Below, piece by piece: positions 1 to 12,103 of a stretch of 64,000 bases of DNA; the stretch's first letter is position 1, and every line of letters starts with the position of its first letter. The notes under the pieces are model-generated. The model was not told the origin of the DNA and did no database searches. It was given only the letters and a program-made list of their open reading frames with translations. Made by a program: the position numbers and the translations under genes. The stretch lies in contig JAQSEB010000050.1 in the NCBI GenBank assembly GCA_030063045.1, positions 1,984,001-2,048,000 on the forward strand, in the 5' to 3' direction. Source of the stretch: Pratylenchus scribneri (taxonomy: Eukaryota > Nematoda > Chromadorea > Rhabditida > Pratylenchidae).

Positions 1-3000
1 TAAAAGAAAATGAGTACAAAAAAATGTTCAAAAATGCAAAGAAATCCGTCCAAAAATGTTCATTTTGGTCATTTGGCCTCCCTCCCTCCTATTCATTTAC
101 ATTCACATTTTGGCAATGCAAAATCAGCTGGGAATAATGGGAGAAGACCTCCCTGAATTTTAAAGGTGAAATACGCCATCATTTCCTCGTTGGCCACATT
201 TTGCGTGGGAAGAATCTGCTGCAAAAAAACATCACAACAAATACATCCCTTCTTTCTTTTAGTCATCCTCCTTTGCATCATCAATTTGTCCCCGGCGGAA
301 AGAAGCCCCAAAAATGGCCAAGGGACATCTTTTTTTATTGACCATCAACAAAAATGGAATGGGAAACAAGAAACAACGGTTAGAAGAAAGGAAGGAATGG
401 AAAATGGCAATGGACGTAGGCGGAAATGCGGGGAAAATGCCATTGGCCAAGTTCTTTTCCCATTTTCCTGAATTGGCCCTCTCATCTTAAAATACACGGG
501 GGGGGGGGGGGAGGGTCAATTGGAGGGGGCCAAAAGACGCATCCATCTCGTGGAAGGCCTTTCAACCTTTCTTGAATTTGTGCCAAAAATGGCAATTCCC
601 ATTTAAAGAGGCTCACTCAAATATGGCACACAAAAATGGCACAAAGTTGAGAGGCAATTGTGGTGGCCTCAATTGCTGCTTCTGCCGAAAGCCAATAAGT
701 TTTTAATGAAAGAAAAAGCCGGCAAAATAAGTGAAAAATGTGTTCCATTCCTGGAATTGGCCCAATTCAGAATTCATTCCCCCCATTTCGCATTTCCTCA
801 TTTTCTTATTTCTTTCCAACCTTTTTTTTCTATTTCGAGGAATTTGGCCGGAAATGTGGCACTCAAAATCAAATCAAAAATTGCCTATAAATTAAATTTG
901 ATATTTATTATTTAATTTTCTTGGCCATTTCCAATTATTCTATTTGGCCAATATAAAATAAATAAAATTGCCCCATTTTTGGTTCATAATATTTCCCCCT
1001 ATTTCCTCTAATTCATTTTTGGTTTGGAGTCGATCAACCGTAAAAAAGTTGGGGAAATTTTATTTGATTATTTTACAATTTAATAAAAATATTTATGAGG
1101 AAATTGTGACATAAAAATAAAATTGTTTTTGTTATTGCCAAAAGGCATATTAGTATAATGAATCATTTTTTCCTTTAAATTGCATTCAAATTGCCCAAAG
1201 TTTTTTCAATAATATGAATTGTAAAAAAGCCAATTAACATTTGAAGATTGGCGAATTACTTGGCCCCAAAAATGCGCAGACATAAAAAGAACACAAAATT
1301 TGGATTAAAATGGCCAATATTCCATAAATATTCCTCCAAATCTTCCACTTTTCATTTCACATTTTATGCTATTGGAAAATTAATTAACATTTGCCAAATA
1401 ATTGGCCACAAAAATGCGCATGCAGCATAAAAAACAATCCATTGGCATCAAAAAATAGATTCTTAAAATGGCCAATATTCTTCCCTAAATTTTCCTACAA
1501 ATCTTCCACGTTTCATTACAGAATTTATTCTTTTAGATCTTGAATGCCTCCCCATTCTAGCTAGTAGCTACTAAGTATTGCGGTAAAACTAATTTAACCG
1601 AGGGTATTTGTGGGGGCGACCCATGTCCATCATTTTTTTCTATTTTTGTGGTCATCTCACTCAATTTCCAATTCATTTGGCCCCAAAACCCAAATTCGCC
1701 ATCCAATTCATCAAATTCACCCCAAAAATGGCAATTTCTTCCATTTATTCCACCTTCCATTCGTCATTTTCCAGCATATGCAAAATTGATGAATAAAATA
1801 AAAATGGAATAAATTAATGAATAAATTAGTGAGGAAAATATGCCAATTTAAGCCAATTTTCCTCCCTTCTCATCAAATCAACAAATCCATCCAAGTCATA
1901 TTTCCCTGGAGGCAATTTGGCCAAAATTTGTATTTTGTTTAACACCAAATAGAATGAAAAAGAATCCCCACGTGGATTATTCGCTCCACCAAAAAATTGC
2001 TTTTTGGCTAAAAAATTTGTGTTCAAATTATAATTCATTTTTTTCCATTATTGCCTTCTCCCAACCTATTCATTTATATTTTTCCGGCAATTTTGATGCC
2101 AAAAATATACATAAAATTGGATGAGAATTATAATTCTGGCCAAATTTATTAGTGCAAATGGAAGGGATTAATTAATTTATTTTTGATTAGTTAATGAATA
2201 ATTGGCAATGGCATCATTCACTTCCGTTCAAATTTGCCCTAAAATGGCTTCATCTCAAAATATTCGACAAAATAAATTTAACACATTCCTTTAATGTGTA
2301 ATTTAATCCAAAATTTGTCATAATTTTAAATCTCTGATGAGAAAGATAAAAATGGAATTCACACATTTATTTAAAATCTAAATTGAATTTGAATATTTTT
2401 TATTAGTTTGAAGTTGGCTCATTTCCCATTATTACTTTCCCAGCCAATTTTTAGTATTGTGTCTTGTGTGGCAAATTATATTAAAAATGGAAGTAAATTC
2501 ACAAAAATGACCCAACCAAAAATTGAAAAGAATATGTAAATGTAATATAATAAATCAAAAAAAGATTTTTGGTACTTTTAAAATGTTTTGTTAGCCCAAA
2601 ATTCAATGACCAATTTCTTTTCATTAATTTTACGCAATTTCCGGTCTCGTTTATCAGCTCATTTTCTTCGCCAAAATAACAAACTCCCCTACCATATTTT
2701 GTTAAATTCGAATGATTTGGACCGTGCTATTTTGATTTAAAAAGTTTCCTCTTTCCTCATTACACCAAAATGTCAAATGGCTCATTAAAATGCACACAAT
2801 GCCGCCAAATGTTCAACCGTTAACAATTTCCCAAGCGTCTGCTCCCTCCCACCTCATAAAGTGCAAATTTGACAGTAAAATGAGGGAAAGAAGGTGGGGA
2901 TTTGAGCCTCAAAAATCATCAGAAAAGGGCAATAGCGGCCTCAAAAATCATCAGAAAAGGGCAGGCCATTCCTTCTGTGCAACTTTTACTTTTAACCGAA

Positions 3001-5373
3001 TTATTGGCCAACAATCTAGCTATTGGACTAAACAAATTCCTTTCCATTTCCATCTGCTCTGGCCCATATGACATCCCCTCCTCTAATTTTGTGCCCCACA
3101 ATTCAATTGTCTTCCAAATCCACTTCTTCTAGTTTCTCCCCTTCAGGCACCAGTCCATTTTCGCGTCATCCTCCTGCCCCTCCTTCCATCCATTCAATGT
3201 GCTTCAAAGCCATTCGACCCGCCATTTTCATTGTTTTCATTCCCAAAATCTGTTCGGCTTCTCCTCTAATTTTCTCCAAATTTTTGTCCTTTTAAACAAT
3301 TAGTGGCCTTTTACAATCAATCTGCAGGGTACAGACAGACAAATTCCTGTAAAAATAAGAATATTCGAGTGGGTGAAAGTGCCCTTTTATTGCAACCAAA
3401 CCAAAATGAAAGCAGGTGTTTTAAGAGGAAGCAGCCGCCAATATCTCCGCCAATCTCCTAGCCATCATTGCCATTACAATTTGAATAATTCATTAATGAT
3501 TGGAATATTGCGCGGACACCAAAATGCTTCTCGATTAATAAATTCACATTCATCATCCATTCATTTTGATTTGTCACTTTTTTTTTAAATGTCATTCAGT
3601 TTCAGTCTGAGTCCCATTATTCAAATTTGTTAATTATTTAATTTGCCAAAAAAAACATTTAATTTATCAAAAAAATTTATAATGGCAAACATTTTTTGAA
3701 GCCACAGCTAAGTTTTGGCGCTTAAGATTAGGTTTAATTTGCAATTTATACTTAGGGCTTACTCCTTGGAGTAATAAAAACATACGAAGTCTGATTTGGC
3801 CAAATTATATGGCCTCAAAAGTCAATTTAAATAGTGTCCATTTACTTTTCCTTTCCATTAGATTTGGTGTGTATTTTTTGATCAAATTCGGAGCATTTCC
3901 GCCCCATTTCAGCAATTTAAAATTATTTTGATTGCCGTCATTTTTGGTCACCAACTTTCCCATTCAATTCGGTTGATTGATTTGTTTGTATTTTTGAATG
4001 TCGTTGCCAAATATTTTAAGCAGACTTTTTTCCATTCAAATTTTACGCAAATTGAAATGGACATATTTGGGTTGGGTGCCGGACTCCTTTACGCCATTTT
4101 GCCCTTTTGACGTGCCAATGTGGCCCACCAACCAAATGTTTCATCGCCGCCAAAAACAAACCAATTTCCCCGCCTTTTAAATTCCCCTTTGGCCATTTTG
4201 CCCTCCACCAAATTCCACATTGCCGCCCACCCAATTTGTTCATTCTTTCGGATTTTTGCGCCATTCCCGTGGGAATTTTGTCCTTGCAAAAACAAAAAAT
4301 GGGTTGAAAGGGCATTTTTGGGTGAAAGATGAGCAGCCGAAATCATAGAAAAACGTGATTTGACATTTCATTTTACTGGCGAGGCTTGGCCAAAAATTAA
4401 TTAGGCCAAAAATAATTGAAGAAAGCACTCTCCTTGGCCATATTCGTCTGGGGATTGTCACCCAAAAGTGTGTAAAAAGGGGGAATTGCGGAATTGAATT
4501 AATCTCCGGTGGTCCTTCCAAACTCATTTTGGCCATATTTGACCCAGCCGACCTCCAAGAATTTCTGCCAAACTATTCTCAGCAAATCGGGCTTTTAGAA
4601 TGACTAACCCTAATTCAATTGGGCCCAGCATATTCTTGGAATTGTGTGCATTCCAATTGGAAAAGTAATTTATCGGGGGCAAAGTCCTCCTTCCCCTATT
4701 TAATTCAATTTTTGGCCAACTTTTTTCAGCCTCAAATATATTCAATCGCCAACCCTCTCAAAACCATTTTATTCCATTTTTCTGGGTCCTTTTCCTTTTT
4801 CCTTTCTTCAATGGTCTCTTCTGAATATGCCTCCAGCCCCTTCAAAATGTTTCCACTTTTTTGACCAAATTCAGGACATTTTTATTGTTTAATTCTCTTC
4901 ACAATGTGTGGCCCTCTTTCAATAATTTTTATCCAAATTTCGAGCCTTCAAAACATTAACAAAAAAAAAACAAATACATCAAAATGAGTTGTTGGCAATG
5001 GGTGCCCTCATTTTAAATTAACACATCATCAAAAAATGTGCCAATTGCATTTTTTAGTTTTTGACGCCATCTTCCCCCCCTTCCCTTGGTGATAAACATT
5101 TAAAAAAATAGAGGGTGGGATGGGAAAATTTATATGAGGGAAATTTGTGGCCGAACCTATTCGTTTCGTTTCAATTCATAAGTCGCCTAAACTATTTCAT
5201 CATCACATAAACCATCCATCCAATTGTCAAATATGTACATTTCGTCCATCCCTCCTAAATTTGGCATAATTATTCCCCTATATAAAAACCATTTTCAGCA
5301 ATCAAAATTTAATTTGGGCCAATCCAATTCATTCCATTATCCATTCCTATCAACAATAAATTTCATCCAAAAA
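1..5373. other. Gene-poor region, no convincing CDS
   Basis: AT-rich sequence with many short open frames but none with a signal peptide, domain, or supporting splice structure. A poly-G run lies near 498-511. A short direct duplication (CAAAAATCATCAGAAAAGGG twice) sits near 2910-2960. Short ORFs around 2790-3290 and 4043-4536 look like chance frames in pyrimidine- or purine-rich DNA. Confidence that a small gene is absent is only moderate, because nematode exons can be very short. Confidence 0.5.
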
Positions 5374-5849
5374 ATGCCACCCACGACCACCACCACCAGC
5401 AGCCAATCATTGTTGCTTCTTCCAATCCTTGCCATTTTGATTGGCCTCTCCCAGGCATACCCCGCCTTTTTCATGCAGGCAATTCCCCGAGGAGGAGGGC
5501 GGCATCTACAATTAAGCCATCATCATGCCAATTCCCCCATTCATCTGGCCGCGCCCCATAAACGTGCATTCGATCGATTGGATGTTTCCCCATTCGATTT
5601 TGACGCAATGACCAAAAGATTCAACGACGATGAATTGTCGGCATTACCGGTCAGTTTTTTGACCCACATTTTTAATTATTAATCAAATTATTTAAGTTTG
5701 ATGATAATATGTACACTGTTTCGTTGCAAGTACCCCAGAGGAAACGGGCTTTCGATCGATTGGAGGACAGCGGCTTTTTTGGCCTACATAAGAGGGCATT
5801 CGATCGATTGGACAATTCATTTATGATGTTGAAGAGGAATGCGGAATGA
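5374..5849 (+). CDS. Orcokinin-like neuropeptide precursor (NLP-14/15 type)
   Basis: Two exons, 5374-5649 and 5739-5849, joined in phase 0, give 128 residues. The start is the ATG that opens a clear signal peptide (hydrophobic core LLLLPILAILIGLSQA); an in-frame upstream ATG at about 5224 would bury it. After the leader come dibasic KR sites releasing three related peptides that begin AFDRLD or AFDRLE: one with VSPFDFDAMT, one with DSGFFGLH, and one with NSFMML. A fourth acidic segment starts FNDDELSAL. The intron falls between the first and second copies. In C. elegans, NLP-14 and NLP-15 peptides share the AFD/ALD-x-L-x-x-SGF pattern, and orcokinins are neurohormones, so secretion from neurons is expected. 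No amidation glycine precedes the KR sites, which fits non-amidated orcokinins. The family call rests on the repeated N-terminal motif and is strong. Confidence 0.85.
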
Positions 5850-6354
5850 TGGATGCCAAATGAGGAATGAATTAACAAAACATTCACATCATACCCTTTT
5901 TTTCATTTCGCATATTCATTCAATTTAAATTTGGCCCAAAGTCTCAAAAAGCCAACATCATTATTTGTTCCACACGTCACACAAAATTGTATTAAAAAGA
6001 CTGATATTTGATTAAATATAATTTCCGCTTTTAAATTTTGCCAACATAATTTGTTGATGACGGAGATGGCAAAAATATTTATTTATTATTAAATGAGTAC
6101 ATAATTGGCCATTCTAGGGAATATTATTTTGCCTTCTAAATTCACTTATTTAATTTTGTCATACAAATTTGATTTGCGCAGGCCAAAGTCCATCTACATC
6201 CAATTTTGCACTTTTCAATTAATAAATTGGAATTTGGAATTGCAAATTCATTCAGAAATTGGATGGGAAGGCCACATTTGAATTTACCCTGGGGGCCAAT
6301 GCAAATATGATGTTTCAATCTAAATTAGAATAGTCGGAACTCGGAATCAAATTA

Positions 6355-6838
6355 AAAATAGACGGAATTATTTAAAATCAGAACAGGCGGAATTAAAATC
6401 AGAACAGGCGGAATTATTAAAATCAGAACAGGCGGAATTAAAATCAGAACAGGCGGAATTAAAATCAGAACAGGCGGAATTATTAAAATCAGAACAGGCG
6501 GAATTATTAAAATCAGAACAGGCGGAATTATTAAAATCAGAACAGGCGGAATTATTAAAATCAGAACAGGTGGAATTATTAAAATCAGAACAGGCGGAAT
6601 TATTAAAATCAGAACAGGCGGAAAACAGGCGGAATTATTAAAATCAGAACAGGCGGAATTATTAAAATCAGAACAGGCGGAATTATTAAAATCAGAACAG
6701 GCGGAATTATTAAAATCAGAACAGGCGGAATTATTAAAATCAGAACAGGCGGAATTATTAAAATCAGAACAGGCGGAATTATTAAAATCAGAACAGGCGG
6801 AATTATTAAAATCAGAACAGGCGGAATTAAATTCAAAA
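6355..6838. repeat. 24-bp minisatellite array with GGCGGAATT core
   Basis: About 20 head-to-tail units read here as AGGCGGAATT plus ATTAAAATCAGAAC, i.e. the reverse complement of the AATTCCGCCT plus GTTCTGATTTTAAT unit seen at 22.6 and 25.1 kb. The first units are shorter (ATTA missing), giving mixed 20- and 24-bp spacing. A 75-residue antisense ORF across the array (PPVLILI repeats) is a by-product of the period being a multiple of three. The array lies intergenically between the neuropeptide gene and the collagen gene. Confidence 0.95.
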
Positions 6839-7098
6839 TAATAGCCTGTTATGGCGGAGGCTTACTCGAGACTTTATTCCTTTAATGTTTCACGTGTTTT
6901 CCTAATTAATTGGGACGAATAAATGAATGGAAATGGATTCGAATAATTTAGAATATTTAAATAGACAAATTTTCTGTAAACCAAATTCCAAATTTATTGC
7001 CCAAAATTGCATTTATTGTCCTCCGTTCACAAATTTGAACCCGAAAATTGCACTTTCTCATCAAAAATAATATCATTTTCAATTGAAATTTATTTTCA

Positions 7099-10037
7099 TC
7101 ATCGAATTCTGTATTCGCCACCTTTGCCGCCGCCATGACCATCACCAAAATGTCCTCTGCTCTTTCCTCCACCTCCCTTTGTGCCATCTCTACCTGGGCA
7201 TGGACTGCAAAAAATGGTTTAATTAATCCAAAAAAAATTGAACGTCACCAATATGCGGCATCCTGTCCCTGTTTGCCTTGTGGCCCTTCGCCACCCTCCT
7301 CCCCATCTGAGCCAGGTGGTCCTTGAAATCCGGGAGCACCGGCAATTCCTGGAGGCCCGGCCTTTCCAACGGCCCCTTGTTGGCCTCGGTCGCCTCGAGG
7401 TCCCTCTTGGCCCGGTTCACCTGGTGGACCTGCAAAAATATGAAATTTATTCGAATTATTAATATTCGATGGAAATGCTGGTCGGAATCGCTTTTATGTG
7501 CCCACGAATTTCTTAAAAGATTAAGAAAAAGCAAAATGTTTGCTTTTCCAAAAAAGAAACAAAATTAGAGAAAATATATGTAAATATATTTTGCCTATTT
7601 ATGTCAAAAATATTGGAAATTTTCTGCTCTTCAAAATGATATATTGGTCACTTTCTTCTAGGATCAACTTCTCAACAAAGGAAAGAAAAAGAAGGGAAAA
7701 TTTGTGTTCTTCGATTCCAAAAGAGAACAATATTATCTTTTCCTTTCATTTATAGCTTTTAGCGAGGGAAAATTTGTGCCTCCCTTGATTTAAGGGAGGG
7801 AAAATTTGTGTCCCTCGATTTCCAATACCGTATTCTCTCTTTGAGGAAAATTTGTGATTTGTGCCTCCCTCTATTCTAATGCCCATCCATTTTTTAAACA
7901 TAATTTTGTTTAGGCTAAACCAATTTTAATGGTTTTGGTAACATTTTAAAAAAGATAAGAAAATTCTTTATTTATTGTTAGTTTATATTTATATTTAAGT
8001 CTATGATTCCGAGAATTGTACACAAAAATATGAACGAAATTATCCACTCATTATTTTGAAAATCTCGTAAAATTTAACCGCTAACTTCTTCAGCCTATTA
8101 CAGCATTCTTTTTTAGGCTTCATGAATTAATATTATCCCCTAATTAAATAATTTCATTTTGACTTACCCCTTGGTCCCTTTCGGCCAATCGGCTTCTCCG
8201 CATCCTGCCCATGTTCGCCTCCTTTCCCTACGGGTCCATCTCGTCCTGGCTCACCTTCTTGGCCTTAAATTCACATTTATTATCAAAAATTCTTCCGATC
8301 TTCCTTAACCTTGATTCCCTGGCAATCCTGGTATCCCATCTGGAGGAAAAATAAATCAAATTAAATATTATTAATTAATTAATTTATTAATTAATTAATT
8401 AATTAAACCTCTTCCAGGCATTCCCGGTGCCCCTTTTGCCCCTCGCATTCCCCTGATTCCTGGTCGGCCAACTTCACCGGGTTGCCCTTGTGGGCCATAC
8501 CTTAATTATTTGTTTCCTATAATTGATTTTCCAGCTTTACATACGGGCAATTCTGTGAAAGTAAAAATATGAAAATAAAAAGGGGAGAAAACAACGAACA
8601 AAGCAGCCTTTCAGTCCCGCATTTTTCACATCTGGAGCAGCCTCACCGGGAATTCCCGGTTTGCCATCCAGGCCAGGAATGCCAGCCTCTCCGGGCAAAC
8701 CTATAAACAATAAAAATATGGTAATAAAATAGACAAAACGGGTAAGGAATAATTGAATATCGCCGATTGTGATTATTCGCATTATTTTTTGAATTTTGAC
8801 CCCTGACTCAATGAGGCAATAGCCAATATGGGAAGGCGATATACCTTTAGAAAGCTCTAAAAGTAGTTCAAAAAGTGGCTATAAAATTATTATGAATTTC
8901 CCCTTACTAATCGAGTTATTCTTCTTTAATTATAATAAACCCGAATTTTTTTGTGGGAAAGCTGCCTTTTAGCAAGGTAATTTAAATTTTTTAGAATTCG
9001 ATTAAGTCACTTTGTAGAGGACACTTTAGGCTTTCAAATCGTTTATAGCCTTCCCGAATTGGTTACTTCCTTGTTGAGCTATGACCAAAAGAAGACTCAA
9101 TCAGATACTCAATAGGCGGCAAATATCCTTTTTTGAAAATCAACTAACCAGGTGCTCCAGCCGGTCCCTCAGGGCATTTGTTGGTCAATTCGCATTCTAA
9201 ATGAATTCAAATTGGGAAATATTCTATTTTTGAAGTTAATGAACTGACTGCATTGAAGTTGTTGTGATGCTTGATATCCCCCATATTGTTCATTTCGATC
9301 GTTTCGACGTGGTCGAGTTGTGTCGATTGGGAGAATTGTTCTTCGCTTTTCACCTAATTTCTCCCCTAATGCTTCACGCCGTTCTCGATTTGAGGCAGTG
9401 CCGGCTCCCATTTCCAACATATTCGTCCAAAGTCCATCGGCTTCGGCCTAAGTAAGTGATACCCAATTTTTCATTTATTACTTTTCAATGAATAATCGCA
9501 ATTTCTTACTGGCCTATCTTGTAGCCATTTTATAACTGTTTAAGACAGAACCAATTTTGAAAATTTTAATTTAAAATTGAAGAGCAGACTTTGGGCTATC
9601 AAATAATATTAATTTTATTTAAATTGATTGAGAATTGATGAAGTTTTGACCAAAAAAACCGTTAGCAATTTGGCTAATCCAGTTTAAAAGCCATTTTTAA
9701 TTGTATTTGGTCACAATTTCATTAAATTTAAATAAAATTAATATCATTGGATTGCCAATAGTCTACTCTTTAATTTGATACTAAAATCATCAAAATTGAT
9801 TCAGTCCTTGATAAGTTATTATTAGATGTGGTAACAAATTGGCCCGTCGACAAGTTGGGGCGTTTATCCACTTTCCAATCCCTTTATCCTTACCCTAAAT
9901 TGGTCCATTTGCTGGTCCAAATCCATCCACAATTCGTGCATTTCACTCCAAATTGTGAAAATTCCGGCCAAACAAAGCACCAGGGTTGTGCCGCTGAATG
10001 CAATGGCACCGGTTGTGGCAATATGGGCAGTGGGCAT
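7099..10037 (-). CDS. Cuticle collagen, eight exons with an 8-nt microexon
   Basis: Exons on the minus strand: 9894-10037, 9249-9451, 9149-9196, 8630-8700, 8545-8552, 8409-8500, 8310-8339, 8168-8263, 7249-7429 and 7099-7204; phases match at each junction I checked. The N-terminus has one hydrophobic helix ([16 protein letters not shown], about residues 15-30) typical of nematode cuticular collagens, then a cytosol-to-lumen region containing [13 protein letters not shown] and a furin-like RPRR site. Gly-X-Y blocks are interrupted by Cys motifs ([26 protein letters not shown]) and the chain ends DAAYCPCPGRDG, a hallmark of the family. It is a structural component of the extracellular cuticle, assembled as trimers through the Gly-X-Y segments and Cys cross-links. 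The start is the ATG directly before the hydrophobic helix; a stop lies in frame just upstream, so the usual N-terminal cytosolic block is missing unless an upstream exon exists. The number of introns is high for this family. Confidence 0.9.
7660..7880. repeat. Degenerate GAGGGAAAATTTGTG direct repeats in collagen intron
   Basis: Four copies of a GAGGGAAAATTTGTG(T/C)-type motif followed by CCCTCGATT occur between about 7690 and 7865, ending near a CCGTATTCTCTC stretch that resembles the termini of the TACCGTA element described at 17.4, 33.2 and 42.6 kb. It sits in the large intron 7430-8167 of the collagen gene. Confidence 0.6.
9528..9862. repeat. Palindromic intronic element, copy A (~330 bp)
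   Basis: The two halves are inverted: ATCAAATAATATTAATTT on the left matches AAATTAATATCATTGGAT on the right, and each half carries a CTCTTTAAT/ATTAAAGAG block. It fills the large collagen intron 9452-9893. Copies B-F are at 18.1, 19.7, 29.3, 37.2 and 38.4 kb. One end keeps the shared CCAACTTGTCG terminus (near 9850); the other end is degraded. No coding capacity, so a MITE-like non-autonomous element is the likely nature. Confidence 0.85.
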
Positions 10038-12103
10038 TTTTGTTGTAGTTCAGCCGAATGAATGTGGTGGATTCCTCTGCGCGTTCCACCGATTTCTCTT
10101 TTCCTTTCGGCTTCTCATTTAATGCCGCCGCTTAAATAGGGGAAATTGGATATATTACGCCTGAAATGATGCAGATTGAATTATACGAGCATTCGAGATT
10201 AACATTTTCTTCCTTTTTTGAAGATAATCAGACGATAATTTGAAGGGAATTTTATTGCTATTAAAAAAACATACATAAATGATCATTAAGCGGCATTAAA
10301 TTCTTCCAATGGACTGGTTGATGGTCAAAGTGGCGCCTCACTCACAATTCTCGGGGCAATATAATCGAATCAGCAAGCCGCAGGCAAAGTTGGATATGCT
10401 TTTACTGGGCGATTTGCTTTGAGGAATGCGGACAAAAAACAATTGGGAAGAGAATTTAGGATAATTTGAAGGGAAAGGGGATAATCAAATTGAAGATGGC
10501 ATTTATGGACAAAACATAATTTGGATAAGAATGGAATTGGCGGGCAACATGGGTGGGCCCCGGATTTATCTAATAAGCATTGTTGATGAATAATTAAATA
10601 AAGAAATGAATAAACAGGATTTATTTGCTTGGAATTAGGCTGGGGGATTTGATGATTGATCGGCCATTCTGGCTAATCCATCCTACTATTCATTCACTTT
10701 ATCATCGGGCTCATTCATGTGAATCCACTAAACAACCCCAAATTTGTCCATTCATTCAGCCCTTTTTCTATTCACAATTAGCCCATATTTTCCACCCACA
10801 ACATTTCTATTTTTGGCCTACTCTCCGAAAATCTTCCCCATTTCATCATTTATTGGTCATACACCCACAATTCCCAAGTACAATTTGCCATCACAAAACC
10901 AATACCAAAATGGTCATTTTTAGTCTAAAAACCAATCCGTCATCAAATCATTCATTCTTTTATTCCCGCCATTCTTAACGTTAAAATTGGGCAGCCAAAA
11001 ATAGACATAAAACATTAATAAAATATTGAGGTAAACAACATCAAAAGATGTATAAAATTGATGAATTGGAAATGAATAGTTAAATATTTATTCATTTCTT
11101 TTCTAATTTAGGTAGTCTTGGTTGGCCCAAATTCTCTTAATCCAATTCCCAAGTAAAATTTGCCATCACAAAACCAATACCAAACGGTCATTTTTCGTCC
11201 AATAACCAATCCATCATTAGACCTCCCTTCCATGGTTAAAATGTGCGGCCAAAAATAGACAAAACATTAATAAAATATTGAGGTAAACAACCCAAAAGAT
11301 ATATAAAATTTGATGAATTCTTATGGATGATTAATGAATTGTTTGAATTCCTCATTACTATTTACTACCCACCTATATATATTCATTTGGTTTTGATTTG
11401 ATATTAGTTTTGGTTGGCCCAAATCCAATTTCAACTTCCGCATTCTCCCCCAAATAATAATAATAATAAAATGTCCAATTTTTTACTATTTATTTTATCC
11501 AAATTTTCGACTTTTTTCTTTGACTTTTTCCCTCTTCTACTGTATTGTAAAAGTCCAATCGGCATCAATCAAAAATTTTGCACAAAAAGTGTCCATTCTA
11601 CCATCTTTCCTATTTAACCTTGATTCATTTTTGGATTTGTTGATTGATCTTTTGCCCCGGCACATAAAAACACACAATTTAAGTAAAAAAGTGAACAATC
11701 AAAATAAAATAAAAAGTGTAAAATGAAACCATAATTCGAATGATCAGACAAACAAAACACCAAATCCACGTGAATTGATGAGCATTGAAGCATTACCAAA
11801 AATAAAACACACACAAAGGACTAAAATGGAAAAATGGAAGGGGGAATGGTGTTGCGGGAGGAAAAGAGAAGCAAAGGAAGGAATCACAACCAATTTGGAA
11901 ACAAATCCATCATAACGGAACCCTTTTGGGTAAATATGGTTTAAAATGGGCTGTGGGCAATGCGCGCGAGGCACCACATTTTATTTTATTATTTTTTTGT
12001 TGTTGTGGGTCGACACCGAATGATCATCGCCAAAAAATTGGACAATTTTCCATTTTTGATACACAAATATTAAAATAAATTAATTCCTTTCAGAAAAAAT
12101 ATA
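10038..12103. other. Intergenic, with an imperfect tandem duplication
   Basis: No confident gene. Between about 10860 and 11420 a roughly 280-bp block is repeated: both copies contain TTTGCCATCACAAAACCAAT and ACATTAATAAAATATTGAGG, and each is followed by a (C/T)TTGGTTGGCCCAAAT start of the next unit (about 11115 and 11408). A 117-residue ORF at 10625-10978 crosses the first unit and has no recognisable feature, so I do not call it a gene. A trans-splice-like acceptor (CCTTTCAG) lies at about 12085-12093, just before the next gene. Confidence 0.6.

Noticed and set aside
6609..6836. ORF of repeated PPVLILI
   Set aside because: By-product of the GGCGGAATT minisatellite period.
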